A DNA stretch of 64,000 bases from CAZYJR01 sp964647905 (GCA_964647905.1 CAZYJR010000015.1:1-64000), one strand, 5' to 3'. Shown: positions 9,127-18,000, counted from the stretch's first letter. Program-made: numbers and translations. The notes: generated by a model not told the origin, from the letters alone.

Positions 9127-9141
9127 TGGCAATTGGGTTGA
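9127..9141 (+). promoter_or_regulatory. Candidate sigma-54 promoter for the SDR gene
   Basis: TGGCAATTGGGTTGA matches the -24/-12 pattern (TGGCA, 10 nt between GG and the -12 pair, TTG) except that the final C of TTGC is A. It points toward the SDR gene, would leave a leader of about 190 nt, and sits next to a sigma-54 activator gene, which raises its likelihood. Confidence 0.45.
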
Positions 9142-9342
9142 CGGGAATTGAAGGAGGGTTCATCGGCACAGAGAAAGGTTGCCGGGCATGAGGGCGAACT
9201 CAGGCAAGACTGGCCTGAAACCTGCAGGAGCTCGGGATCAGAATATGCTCGGGAGGGGTTATTCTTCCCGCTCCATCGAGACGCGCGCATTGATCCATCG
9301 CCTCTTCACTCGTGTCGATCCGGGGATTCCATATCAGGAGTA

Positions 9343-10194
9343 ATGCTTGTGGAAGAAGGCATTCGAGAACCTGAGATTGGGATAGAAGACATCCTGGTGC
9401 TCAAGGATGATAATTTCAATCTCCACAATGTCTGCATCGTCACCGGGGCGGGAACCGGGATAGGCCGTGCCACGGCTCTGGCAGCGGCTGCCAACCGAAT
9501 CATGACCGTGGGCTTGGATATCAACCAGGAGGAAGGAGAAAAAACCCAGAAGATGGCCCGCGCCTTGGGAGGCCAGATGATTTTCATCAAGACGGACCTG
9601 GCCGATGACGGGGACATTGAACACGCTGTCAGGGAGTCCGCAAAGCTGGGGACTATCAAGTATCTTGCCAATATAGCGGGGATTCAGCACATAGCGTCGG
9701 TGGACGAATTTCCTATGGAAAAATACGACTTCATGCAGCGCATCATGCTCAGAGCCCCTTTTTATTTATCCAAGCTGACCATACCTCACATGAGAAAGAG
9801 TCATGACGGAGTAGGTGTAATAGGCAACATGACTTCGATCCATGCATACATCTCCACTGCAAGAAAACCTGTTTATAATATTACCAAATTCGGCCTCCGA
9901 GCCCTGACCCAGTCCATCGCGGCGGAAGGAGAAGGGAAGATCCGATCTTTCTCCGTGAGCACCGGATTTGTAAAGACGGCTCTGACACTCAATCAGATTC
10001 CTGCACAGGCCGAGCAGAGGGGCATTACCCAAGAGGAGGTGGTCAGAGACGTTATGATGGGGCGGTCCCAAATCAAGGAGATGATGCCCCCCATAGAGGT
10101 GGGAAACCTCTTTGTCTTCGGCTTTTCAAGACATTCGCGGTATCTGGTCGCCGGGGACCTCCTGTACGACGGCGGAATTGTCCTGACCTACTAG
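9343..10194 (+). CDS. Short-chain dehydrogenase/reductase
   Basis: NAD(P)-dependent SDR of 283 aa. TGAGTGIG at residues 34-41 is the Rossmann cofactor motif, followed by NIAG at 110-113 and the catalytic S165, Y178 and K182 (YNITK). The pattern fits the classical SDR group that includes 3-hydroxybutyrate dehydrogenase and 3-oxoacyl reductases; the substrate is not identifiable. The ATG at 9343 follows AGGAG, though the spacing is short. The frame runs open to about 9148, but that part looks non-coding. A 30-residue segment precedes the Rossmann fold, slightly longer than usual. The gene is divergent from the sigma-54 activator and is its most likely target. Confidence 0.88.
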   Translation: MLVEEGIREPEIGIEDILVLKDDNFNLHNVCIVTGAGTGIGRATALAAAANRIMTVGLDINQEEGEKTQKMARALGGQMIFIKTDLADDGDIEHAVRESAKLGTIKYLANIAGIQHIASVDEFPMEKYDFMQRIMLRAPFYLSKLTIPHMRKSHDGVGVIGNMTSIHAYISTARKPVYNITKFGLRALTQSIAAEGEGKIRSFSVSTGFVKTALTLNQIPAQAEQRGITQEEVVRDVMMGRSQIKEMMPPIEVGNLFVFGFSRHSRYLVAGDLLYDGGIVLTY

Positions 10195-10262
10195 CGGTAA
10201 CAGCGGATCGGGGGGCATTGCTCGTGCCTGGAAAAGTCCACAAGAAAAGACCCGAACAAAGC

Positions 10263-10991
10263 TCAGCTTGCTTCGGACCGCTCCTGCTCATTGATCACGG
10301 CTCTCAGCTCGTTTTCCACGAATTCTATATGATTGCGGGCCTCCCGGCTCGCTCGCTCAGCATCTCGGTCTCGAATGGCCTGAAAGATTCTCAAATGCTG
10401 TTCCGCTATCTTGTCGTGATTGCCGGCCTTGAGGAAGATCTTTTCACGAGACAGGGCCTGGGTCTTCCAGATCAGGTGATAGCATGTAGCCATGAGGTGC
10501 GAGAGCATTGTGTTGTGGGCGGCCATGGAAATAGTGACATGGAAATCCGCATCGGTCCTGGAGTCGTCAATCCCCCGTTTGAGGCTGTCCCGGTCTTTGT
10601 GAATGATGGATTGCAGCTTTCGAAGGTCCCTTTCCGTGGCTCTCTTGGCCGCCATATAGGCTGACCATCTTTCCATGGCCCTTCGGAGCTCCAACAACTC
10701 GAACACCTTATTGCCGTCGTCCTCCAGCAATCGGGTAAGGGGGTCTTCAACGAGTTGCTCGGCAACCGACTTGACGATGATTTTTCTCCTCGGCCGGATC
10801 TCTATGAATCCCATGGCCTGGAGCGTGTTGAGCGCCTCTCTCAGGGAAGGGCGGCTGACTCCTATGGACTCGGCCAGGGCCCGCTCGGTGGGGAGCTGGT
10901 CTCCCGGCTTCAGTTCGCCTTTGCCTACAAGGTCCTTGAATTGCTCGATTATTTCGTCGGAAATCTTCTTGGGGGAGATCTTTTTGAACAT
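10263..10991 (-). CDS. GntR-family regulator, FCD (FadR) subfamily
   Basis: Repressor-type regulator of 242 aa. The N-terminal winged helix contains GDQLPTERALAESIGVSRPS and the C-terminal all-helical FCD domain contains DADFHVTI with conserved His residues that bind a metal and a carboxylate effector in this family. GGAGG lies 5 nt before the ATG at 10991. Relatives such as LldR and PdhR respond to hydroxy- and keto-acids and bind TGGTNNNACCA. Two perfect copies of that motif lie in the 148-bp gap shared with the divergent LarA-type gene, one over this gene's own predicted -10 box. It is therefore the likely local regulator of the racemase gene and of itself. Confidence 0.93.
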   Translation of the reverse strand: MFKKISPKKISDEIIEQFKDLVGKGELKPGDQLPTERALAESIGVSRPSLREALNTLQAMGFIEIRPRRKIIVKSVAEQLVEDPLTRLLEDDGNKVFELLELRRAMERWSAYMAAKRATERDLRKLQSIIHKDRDSLKRGIDDSRTDADFHVTISMAAHNTMLSHLMATCYHLIWKTQALSREKIFLKAGNHDKIAEQHLRIFQAIRDRDAERASREARNHIEFVENELRAVINEQERSEAS

Positions 10992-11014
10992 AACGGCCTC
11001 CGTAATGGTGGCTT

Positions 11015-11045
11015 TGGTATTACCAGATTTCAAAGCCTTAGGCAA
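11015..11045 (-). promoter_or_regulatory. Promoter of the GntR gene with overlapping TGGTNNNACCA operator
   Basis: Read on the minus strand, TTGCCT (11045-11040), a 17-nt spacer and TAATAC (11022-11017) form a sigma-70-type promoter for the regulator gene. The palindrome TGGTATTACCA (11015-11025) covers the -10 box and matches the FCD/GntR consensus exactly, which predicts autorepression. Confidence 0.65.
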
Positions 11046-11068
11046 GCAAGGACTCTCATGAATTTTCC

Positions 11069-11106
11069 TTGACAGAGGCAATCAAATAGATAATATGGTC
11101 TGACCA
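11069..11106 (+). promoter_or_regulatory. Promoter of the LarA-type gene with TGGTNNNACCA operator
   Basis: TTGACA (11069-11074), a 16-nt spacer and TAATAT (11091-11096) form a strong sigma-70-type promoter reading into the racemase gene. The perfect palindrome TGGTCTGACCA (11096-11106) begins at the last base of the -10 box and covers the expected transcription start, a classic repressor position. Confidence 0.7.
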
Positions 11107-11139
11107 AGAGACCAAATGCTGAACTTCTGAGAGGTGGGA

Positions 11140-12396
11140 ATGAAAACAAGCCTCTTGTGCGGGAAAAGGGCCCTTGACTTCGAAGTCCCGGATTCGGTAT
11201 CCTTGGTTGAGACAAGGGAAATGGCAGCCCTTGCAGACCCGGTATTGGGTGTAAGCGATGCCATCTCAAATCCCATCGGCTGCCCGCCCCTGGCGGAAAT
11301 CGCCTCGGGAAGAAAAGACGCCTGCATTGTAATTTCAGACATCACCCGCCCCGTCCCCAACAAGGTCCTCCTGCCCCCTCTCCTAACCACCCTGGAACAA
11401 TGCGGCCTCCCCCCTGAGAGCATCACCATTCTCATCGCCACCGGCATGCATCGCCCCAACCGGGGAGGAGAGCTCGAATCCATGGTGGGCCGCGAGATCA
11501 TGGATCGATACAGTATCGAAAACCATTTCTGCGGGGATCCAAAAGCTTGCAGGAAGATCCATGAAATCAATGGCGCCCCTATTGAAGTCAACACAAGGTA
11601 CCTGGATTCAGACCTCAAGATCCTCACCGGACTCATAGAACCTCATTTCTACGCGGGCTTTTCGGGCGGCAGGAAGTCCATCCTCCCGGGTATTTCCAGT
11701 TATGACACCATGAAATTCATGCATTCTTTCAGGATGATAGACCATCCCAACGTGACCAATTGCCTCCTTGACGGCAACCCCTTTCACCAGTACGGGGTCC
11801 GGATCGCGGAGCTGGCCGGTGTGGATTTCATCGTCAACGTGGTCATCAACAAGAAGCGCGAGGTGGCAGGATTCCTTGCCGGGCATCACGAGAAGGCCTT
11901 TCTGGCCGGCTGTGACCTGGTCTCGGAACACGCGGTTGTCCATATACCGGACAAGGTCGACTTGGTGGTCACGTCAGGGGGCGGCTACCCTTTGGACTCC
12001 ACCTTTTACCAGATGAGCAAGGCCCTGGTGGCCGCCGCCGGGATCTTGAAACCCGGAGGGACCATACTCCTGGTTTGCGAGTGCGCTGAGGGCCTGGGGA
12101 ACGCTGAGTTCAGCGGGATCATGCGATCGGTCAGCGATTACCCCGAATTCGTGGAGCGATACTCCGACCCGGCGGACTTCGTCATGGATCAGTGGTGTGC
12201 CCAGAGCATCTTCAAGGTGCTGGACCATGCGGGGAAGGTATACGTCTTCGCCCCGGGTCTGGACCGAAAAGATCTGGAGCGCATGGGGGTGGTCAAGGTC
12301 GACAGTATTCAAGGGACCATGGACCGTCTATTTGAGGACCATGCCGGGGGGGTTGTGATCTCCGAAGGCCCCTATGTAGTGGGCATGGCCCCCTGA
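11140..12396 (+). CDS. larA: LarA-family nickel-pincer 2-hydroxyacid racemase/epimerase
   Basis: Protein of 418 aa in the LarA (DUF2088) family, whose founding member interconverts D- and L-lactate with a nickel-pincer nucleotide bound to a lysine. The known functional residues have counterparts at matching spacing: D67 and R70 (SDITRP), H104 (ATGMHRP), H169 (EPH), K179 (GFSGGRKS, the cofactor lysine), H195 and a Trp in DQWCAQ. Family members act on several 2-hydroxyacids, so lactate is only one option. GAGAGG lies 5 nt before the ATG at 11140. The cofactor genes larB, larC and larE are not in the window. Control by the divergent GntR protein is likely, and a TRAP transporter follows 201 nt downstream. 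Confidence 0.9.
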   Translation: MKTSLLCGKRALDFEVPDSVSLVETREMAALADPVLGVSDAISNPIGCPPLAEIASGRKDACIVISDITRPVPNKVLLPPLLTTLEQCGLPPESITILIATGMHRPNRGGELESMVGREIMDRYSIENHFCGDPKACRKIHEINGAPIEVNTRYLDSDLKILTGLIEPHFYAGFSGGRKSILPGISSYDTMKFMHSFRMIDHPNVTNCLLDGNPFHQYGVRIAELAGVDFIVNVVINKKREVAGFLAGHHEKAFLAGCDLVSEHAVVHIPDKVDLVVTSGGGYPLDSTFYQMSKALVAAAGILKPGGTILLVCECAEGLGNAEFSGIMRSVSDYPEFVERYSDPADFVMDQWCAQSIFKVLDHAGKVYVFAPGLDRKDLERMGVVKVDSIQGTMDRLFEDHAGGVVISEGPYVVGMAP

Positions 12397-12597
12397 AAGT
12401 TGCGGGCGAATCAGACATGTCGCGTACCGCGGCTTTGCGGTCAACCCCCCTTTGTTTACCGGCCTTTGGCGGTCAAGGGGTGATAGAACCAAACAACCTA
12501 TTTGGCAGAGAGGAGGTGATGCACTGATCCTCTAGACTTCCCTTAGATTGTTCTCTTTCAGTCCGTTTGTAACCTCACAAATAAGGAGGGCCACATC

Positions 12598-13722
12598 ATG
12601 AAGAAGTTTGGTTTGATCCTGGTCGTCAGTCTTCTGGGCGCCTTACTCGCATTCGGGTCTACGGCGATCGCCGGCGAGAAGGTGAAATGGAGAATGGGCA
12701 GCACCTGGACCGAGACCATCAACCTCTTCCACGGGGAAAAGAAGATGGTCGAATTCGTGGGAAAGCTGACAGACGGGGACTTCGAGATCCAATGGTTTCC
12801 CTCTGGATCCCTCATGAATGCGTTTGAGTATTTCGACGCATGCAGCAAGGGCGTGGTAGAGGCGGTGGGGGATTGGCCCACCTACTGGGTGAATAAGGAC
12901 CCGGCCTTTGATTTCCTAGGCTCCATGCCATACGGGTTCACCAACTTGGACTATCTGGTCTGGTACTACCAGTACGGCGGTCGTGAGCTCTACAACGAGG
13001 CCTTCGGCAAGTTCAACATGGTCTATTTCAACGTGGGAATCACTCCTATGGAGTCGGGTTTCCGCACCACTGAAAAGGCCGGCCCGATCAAGAAGCTGGA
13101 GGACTACAAAGGGAAAAAGCTGAGGACCCCTGCCCGGGGGACAATCTCGATTCTCAAGGAGCTCGGCGGCGCACCCATCAAAATGCCCGGAGGGGAGATC
13201 TACCTGGCGGTGGAAAGGGGTACCCTGGACGGGGCCGAGTTCAGCTCTCCCGGGATCGACTGGGGGATGGGCTTTGCGGAGATCACCAATTACTGGAGCG
13301 TTCCATGCTGGTTCCAACCCGCCTCGCAGGTAGGCGTCATGGTCAACAAGGATGCATATAACAAGCTCTCGGACCATTACAAGAACATCTTGGCGATAGG
13401 GGCCGAGGCGGCAGCCATGGAATCCCTGACCTTCCATGAGGCGGATTCCGCCCGGGCCATCGACAAGTTCGTTGAAGCGGGCACCGAGATCGTCAAGCTG
13501 GACGACGCAAGCCTCAAGAAGCTGGATGAGCTCTCCGGCAAGTACATCCTGGAGGCGGCCAAGGAGCGGGGCGGACTGTTCGCCAAGATCCTCAAGTCCC
13601 AGCTGGAATACCTGGTTGACTACAAGAAATGGCGCGACATGACGGACAAGTTCGGATTCGGTTTCCATCCCACCTATGTGGAAAAGGTGCTGGCCGAGCT
13701 GGAAAAAATGGGTGTGGAGTAG
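12598..13722 (+). CDS. dctP: TRAP transporter substrate-binding protein (DctP family)
   Basis: Periplasmic solute receptor of 374 aa. A signal peptide covers residues 1-25 (KKFGLILVVSLLGALLAF, cleavage near AIAGE). KKLRTPARG, matching the R(V/T)P region that forms the carboxylate-binding Arg in DctP proteins, lies about residue 175, and LAVERGTLDGAE is the conserved helix after it. Carboxylate ligands are typical; the exact ligand is unknown. AAGGAGGG is 8 nt before the ATG. It is the first gene of a DctP-Q-M set and follows the racemase gene, so a 2-hydroxyacid is a plausible cargo. The 201-nt gap before it has two copies of GCGGTCAA but no clear promoter. Confidence 0.93.
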   Translation: MKKFGLILVVSLLGALLAFGSTAIAGEKVKWRMGSTWTETINLFHGEKKMVEFVGKLTDGDFEIQWFPSGSLMNAFEYFDACSKGVVEAVGDWPTYWVNKDPAFDFLGSMPYGFTNLDYLVWYYQYGGRELYNEAFGKFNMVYFNVGITPMESGFRTTEKAGPIKKLEDYKGKKLRTPARGTISILKELGGAPIKMPGGEIYLAVERGTLDGAEFSSPGIDWGMGFAEITNYWSVPCWFQPASQVGVMVNKDAYNKLSDHYKNILAIGAEAAAMESLTFHEADSARAIDKFVEAGTEIVKLDDASLKKLDELSGKYILEAAKERGGLFAKILKSQLEYLVDYKKWRDMTDKFGFGFHPTYVEKVLAELEKMGVE

Positions 13723-13733
13723 GGGCAAACACA

Positions 13734-13770
13734 AGGAGGTCTCCGGGTCGAAAGAGGCCCGGGGCCTCCT
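13734..13770 (+). other. Stem-loop between dctP and dctQ
   Basis: AGGAGG (13734-13739) pairs with CCTCCT (13765-13770), and the inner CCGGG/CCCGG segments extend the stem to a long GC-rich hairpin starting 12 nt after the dctP stop. There is no U-tract, so it may protect the receptor mRNA or attenuate read-through into the permease genes, consistent with the higher receptor levels such systems need. The rest of the 178-nt gap shows no gene. Confidence 0.5.
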
Positions 13771-13900
13771 ATGCCGCTAGCCCGGTCGGTATCGTAGTTT
13801 TTCCGGTCCGGTTGCGGCCGGAGAGCACCCGGGGCTGATCCGGTCGGGCGACCCCGCCATTTTGTTCATACGCCGGCTTGCATAAGGGAAAGGGGTATCT

Positions 13901-14410
13901 ATGAGCCTCGAAACGATTTTGAGAGGCATGGATCAGGTCAGCGAACGATCCGGCAGGATATTCGTCTGGCTGGTGATCCCCCTGACCATCATGGTGGCCT
14001 TCGAGGTGGTATGCAGACGTGTGTTCAACGCGCCTCACATCTGGTCCACCGAGGTGACAAACTACATTTACGGTCCGCACTTTATGCTTGTGGCCGCCTA
14101 TACCATGCTCTACAAAGCCCATGTACGCATTGACATCATCTACCAGCGTTTTTCTCCAAGGACCAGAGGGATACTGGATTTTATCACTTATACCATCTTT
14201 TTCTTTCCTTTTTGTATCATAGTATTTCATCAAGGACTCATATATGCGGGGACCTCCTGGTCGATTGGCGAGACCAGCGAGTCAGCGGCCTTGAGAGTAG
14301 TTCCATTGATCAAGACCGTAATCCCTGTGACCTTCCTTCTGCTCCTGAATCAAGGGCTCGCCACCTACATCCGGGCCGTCATCCAGATGATTCGAGGGGA
14401 AGAGGTATGA
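13901..14410 (+). CDS. dctQ: TRAP transporter small permease (DctQ family)
   Basis: Membrane protein of 169 aa with four hydrophobic helices. It shows the family pattern: an N-terminal helix with IFVWLVIPLTIMVAFEVV, then VFNAPHIWSTEVTNYI, then HVRIDIIYQRFSP in the loop between helices 2 and 3. It forms the membrane complex with DctM. AAGGGAAAGGGG precedes the ATG at 13901. Its stop overlaps the DctM start as ATGA, so translation is coupled. Confidence 0.92.
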   Translation: MSLETILRGMDQVSERSGRIFVWLVIPLTIMVAFEVVCRRVFNAPHIWSTEVTNYIYGPHFMLVAAYTMLYKAHVRIDIIYQRFSPRTRGILDFITYTIFFFPFCIIVFHQGLIYAGTSWSIGETSESAALRVVPLIKTVIPVTFLLLLNQGLATYIRAVIQMIRGEEV

Positions 14411-15729
14411 GCGCGGAATTCATTACCATCGGCATGTTCGTCGGCCTCTTGATCGGACTCTTCATGGGACATCCGCTCGCCTTTGTACTAGGAGGACTGG
14501 CCGCCATCTTCGGATTTCTGGGATGGGGTCCGTCCTGCTTCTACCTGTTCTTGAATCAGATCTGGGGGACCATGGACAATTATATCCTGGTCTGTATCCC
14601 GCTCTTTATCCTAATGGCCCAGCTCCTGGACCAATCCGGGGTGGCCGAAGACCTGTTCGACACCATGAGGTATCTATTCGGCCCGATCAGGGGAGGTATC
14701 GCTGTTGCCGTGGTCGTGGTCTCCACACTGTTCGGGGCCTGCACAGGCATAATAGGGGCATCGGTGGTGACCATGGGCCTCCTGAGCATGCCGATTTTCT
14801 TGAAGTACGGCTACAACAAGCGACTGGCTGCGGGGTCCATCTGCGCCGGGGGCACCCTGGGGATCCTCATCCCTCCGAGTATCATGCTGGTGGTCATGGC
14901 GGATCAGTCCGCCTTGTCCGTGGGAAAGCTCTTTGCCGGTGCCATTCTCCCCGGAATCATCCTCTCCTTCCTATACATCGGCTACATCATTGTAAGATGC
15001 CTGCTCAAGCCCGAGGACGGTCCGGCCCTCTCCAAGGAGGAGCGGGCACTGATGCCGCCCAAGACCCTTGCCTTGAAGGTCCTGAAATCCATGGTCCCGC
15101 CCATCATCCTGATCGTGGGCGTCCTGGGGTCCATCTTTGCCGGCATCGCAACCCCAACCGAGGCGGCTGCGGTCGGAGCGGTGCTCGCATTCGCCATGAC
15201 CGTGGCCTACGGGAAATTCAGCTGGAGCGGGCTCAGAACGGCCGTGATCAACACCTCCAAGACCACGTCCATGGTAGTTCTCATCTTGGCCTGTGCCGCC
15301 TGTTTTTCGGGCGTTTTCATGGGATCGGGAGGAGGCATGGTGGTCAAGAACCTGATCTACGGCATAGGTTTCGGAAAGTGGGGAACTTTTGTTGTCATGA
15401 TGGTAATCCTGTTTTTCCTTGGGATGTTCCTGGATTGGATTGGGATTATCATGATTTGTTTTCCCCTTTTCCTCCCTATCGCTGTGGAGCTGGGTTTCGA
15501 CAAGGTCTGGTTCGTGGTCACCATCGCAGTCATGCTGCAAGACTCATTTCTGACACCGCCGTTCGGCTATGCCCTGTTCTACCTGCGCGGAGTGGTCCCG
15601 CCCGAGGTCACCACCGGCGACATCTATTGGGGGGCCTTTCCTTTCTGGCGGCTGATGGAGCTGGGGTTGATCGTCTGCGTCATATGGCCGGAGACCATCC
15701 TCTGGCTGGCCAATACGCTTGTAAAATAG
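14407..15729 (+). CDS. dctM: TRAP transporter large permease (DctM family)
   Basis: Membrane protein of 440 aa with about 12 helices, the sodium-coupled transport subunit. Family motifs are present: HPLAFVLGGLAAIFG at the first helix, IPLFILMAQLL, GTLGILIPPSIMLVV and GIATPTEAAAVGAV. The ATG at 14407 overlaps the dctQ stop (ATGA), giving the usual 440-residue length; longer in-frame starts would lie inside dctQ. Together with DctP and DctQ it completes one TRAP importer. Confidence 0.94.
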   Translation: MSAEFITIGMFVGLLIGLFMGHPLAFVLGGLAAIFGFLGWGPSCFYLFLNQIWGTMDNYILVCIPLFILMAQLLDQSGVAEDLFDTMRYLFGPIRGGIAVAVVVVSTLFGACTGIIGASVVTMGLLSMPIFLKYGYNKRLAAGSICAGGTLGILIPPSIMLVVMADQSALSVGKLFAGAILPGIILSFLYIGYIIVRCLLKPEDGPALSKEERALMPPKTLALKVLKSMVPPIILIVGVLGSIFAGIATPTEAAAVGAVLAFAMTVAYGKFSWSGLRTAVINTSKTTSMVVLILACAACFSGVFMGSGGGMVVKNLIYGIGFGKWGTFVVMMVILFFLGMFLDWIGIIMICFPLFLPIAVELGFDKVWFVVTIAVMLQDSFLTPPFGYALFYLRGVVPPEVTTGDIYWGAFPFWRLMELGLIVCVIWPETILWLANTLVK

Positions 15730-15788
15730 AAAAGATGGGAATAGCCCTCAAGAGCTAGGAATAGCCCATGATAAGAGAGGACTTGCCA

Positions 15789-16295
15789 ATGTCTTCCGTC
15801 ATACCCGCCATCAAGAAGATCCTTTACGTGACCGACCTGTCCGAAAACGCCAAGTTCGCCTTCGGATATGCAGCCAGCCTCTCCAGCCTTTACGGGGCGG
15901 GCATCACCATCCTGCATGTACTCGAAGATGTATCCCCCTACGGGGATTCCCTGGTCATAAACATCCTGGGAGAGAAGAAGTGGCGGGAACTCAGGGAGGC
16001 CAACAGCCGCAAGGTTGTGGAGACCATAGAAGAGAGGCTGAGGCTGTTCTGCGAGGAAGTCGACGCCCAAACGCCCGATTGCAGGTTCATCACCGACCGT
16101 ATCATCGTCAGGATCGGGAGCCCTGTTGAAGAGATTCTTCGACTTGCAAACAAGGAGGACTTTGACTTGGTGGTAATTGGGGCTCGCGGGCAAGGCAGCC
16201 TGGACGCGACTATTATGGGGAGCGTATCAAGTCGAGTGATCAGACGCTGCGTAAAACCCGCGCTTGTAGTGAGACTCCCGGAGAACGTGCGCTAG
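15789..16295 (+). CDS. Universal stress protein (UspA family)
   Basis: Cytoplasmic nucleotide-binding protein of 168 aa. KKILYVTDLS starts the Rossmann-like fold, and GARGQG followed by GSVSS about ten residues later is the G-x2-G-x9-G-S/T ATP-binding signature. USP genes are often found beside TRAP transporter genes and in some cases bind the small permease; that role is inferred from position here, 60 nt after dctM. GAGAGGA precedes the ATG at 15789; an ATG at 15768 adds seven residues and is also possible. Confidence 0.9.
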   Translation: MSSVIPAIKKILYVTDLSENAKFAFGYAASLSSLYGAGITILHVLEDVSPYGDSLVINILGEKKWRELREANSRKVVETIEERLRLFCEEVDAQTPDCRFITDRIIVRIGSPVEEILRLANKEDFDLVVIGARGQGSLDATIMGSVSSRVIRRCVKPALVVRLPENVR

Positions 16296-16371
16296 CAGCC
16301 GGCTTGAACAATGCTTGAATGAAGCTTATGGAGCACTGCTTGATGTAGCATTCAAATATCAAGGAGTTGTT

Positions 16372-18000
16372 ATGTTAATCCGTGCTAATACTTATGACGA
16401 GATTTACAACAGCTTTCGCTGGAATATTCCGGAATTTTACAATATCGGTTTCGATATCTGTGATAAGTGGGCCGGCCAACGATACCGCCTTGCTTTGATC
16501 CATGAGAGCGAAAACGGACGCATAGAAAAATTCTCATTTTGGAGGTTGAAAAAACTCTCCGATAAATTAGCCAACGGTTTTAGAGCTTGTGGAATACAAC
16601 GTGGCGACCGAGTGGGTATTCTCTTGCCTCAAAGCGTTGAGACCGCGCTTGCTCATATTGCTGTTTACAAAACCGGAGCGATTGCCATTCCTTTGTTTAC
16701 ACTCTTTGGTACGGAGGCCTTGGAATACAGACTTCTTAACAGCGAGGCCAAGGCAATTGTAACGGACGAGACCAACCTTCCTAAGATTCAAGAGATTCGG
16801 GACAGGCTGCCCCTCCAGGCGGTCATCACCACGAACGCGAAGGGACCCGATTATGTGGAAGACTTTTGGCGGCTTATCGAGAAGGGCTCTTCAAGCTTTG
16901 ACCCGGTCAAGACCAAGGCAGACGATCCCGCCCTTATCATTTATACATCAGGGACAACGGGTCCCCCCAAGGGTGCTCTTCACGCTCACCGGGTGGTCTT
17001 GGGGCATCTGCCCGGGGTGGAGTTTCCCCATAATTTTTTCCCCCTGGACGATGATCTCTTCTGGACGCCCGCAGACTGGGCATGGATTGGGGGCTTGATC
17101 GATGTCCTCTTTCCCAGCTGGCACCACGGGATACCCGTGGTCGCCCATAGGGCCAGGAAATTTGATCCTGACGAGGCGTTTGCCCTTCTGGCGAGGCATG
17201 GGATCCGCAACGCATTCATCCCTCCGACCGCCCTGAAACTCATGCGGGAAGTCAAGGATCCACGGATCCGGTATGACTATCAAATGCGCTCGATCGGCAG
17301 CGGAGGCGAGCCGCTTGGCGAAGAACTCCTGGCTTGGGGGAGGGAGGTGATGGGGCTGAGCATTAATGAGTTCTACGGACAGACGGAGTGCAACCTGGTC
17401 GTTGGAAATTGCTCCGAGGTGATGGAGAACATCCCGGGCTCCATGGGAAGGCCTATTCCCGGCCATGTGGTCGAGGTTTTGGATGAATCAGGGATGCCTG
17501 CACCGCATGGGACTCTTGGTGAGATCGCCATCCAGCGGCCTGATCCGGTCATGTTCCTGGAGTACTGGAGGAATCCTGAAGCAACCAAGGAGAAATTCAT
17601 TGGAGACTGGATGGTCACAGGAGATCTGGGGAAGAAGGATGAAAATGGATATATATGGTTTGTGGGCCGAAAGGACGATGTTATCACGAGTGCAGGCTAC
17701 CGGATTGGACCTGCTGAAGTCGAGGACTGTCTTATGAGGCATCCCGATGTGGTCATGGCCGCCGCTATTGGTATTCCTGACAAGATCAGAACCGAGGTGG
17801 TGAAGGCCTTTATCGTCCTAAGACCGGAGGCGACCCCCACCTCCGAGCTGGAAACGAGAATCAAGGACTTTGTAAAAACCCGATTGGCCGCTCATGAGTA
17901 TCCCAGAGAGATTGAATTTGTGCGTGACCTGCCTATGACTGCGACAGGAAAAATTATGCGAAAAGAGCTTAAAAAACTGGAAGAGGAAAAGAAGAAATAA
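16372..18000 (+). CDS. Acyl-CoA synthetase (AMP-forming, medium-chain/acetyl-CoA-synthetase-like)
   Basis: ANL-superfamily ligase of 542 aa that activates a carboxylic acid with ATP and CoA. IIYTSGTTGPPKGA is the phosphate-binding loop, NEFYGQTE the adenine motif, and the terminal TATGKIMRKELK carries the catalytic Lys. VFPADWAWIGG-like sequence (TPADWAWIGG) resembles the acetyl-CoA and medium-chain synthetase branch rather than the fatty-acid branch represented by the other ligases here. AAGGAG lies 6 nt before the ATG at 16372. About the first 150 codons are distinctly AT-richer than the rest of the gene and its neighbours. A 7-bp inverted repeat (TTGAATG/CATTCAA, 16315-16355) lies just upstream. 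Confidence 0.92.
   Translation: MLIRANTYDEIYNSFRWNIPEFYNIGFDICDKWAGQRYRLALIHESENGRIEKFSFWRLKKLSDKLANGFRACGIQRGDRVGILLPQSVETALAHIAVYKTGAIAIPLFTLFGTEALEYRLLNSEAKAIVTDETNLPKIQEIRDRLPLQAVITTNAKGPDYVEDFWRLIEKGSSSFDPVKTKADDPALIIYTSGTTGPPKGALHAHRVVLGHLPGVEFPHNFFPLDDDLFWTPADWAWIGGLIDVLFPSWHHGIPVVAHRARKFDPDEAFALLARHGIRNAFIPPTALKLMREVKDPRIRYDYQMRSIGSGGEPLGEELLAWGREVMGLSINEFYGQTECNLVVGNCSEVMENIPGSMGRPIPGHVVEVLDESGMPAPHGTLGEIAIQRPDPVMFLEYWRNPEATKEKFIGDWMVTGDLGKKDENGYIWFVGRKDDVITSAGYRIGPAEVEDCLMRHPDVVMAAAIGIPDKIRTEVVKAFIVLRPEATPTSELETRIKDFVKTRLAAHEYPREIEFVRDLPMTATGKIMRKELKKLEEEKKK

Noticed and set aside
9148..9342. N-terminal extension of the SDR by 65 residues from a TTG
   Set aside because: The extension has no family similarity, no ribosome site before its TTG, and covers the promoter region.
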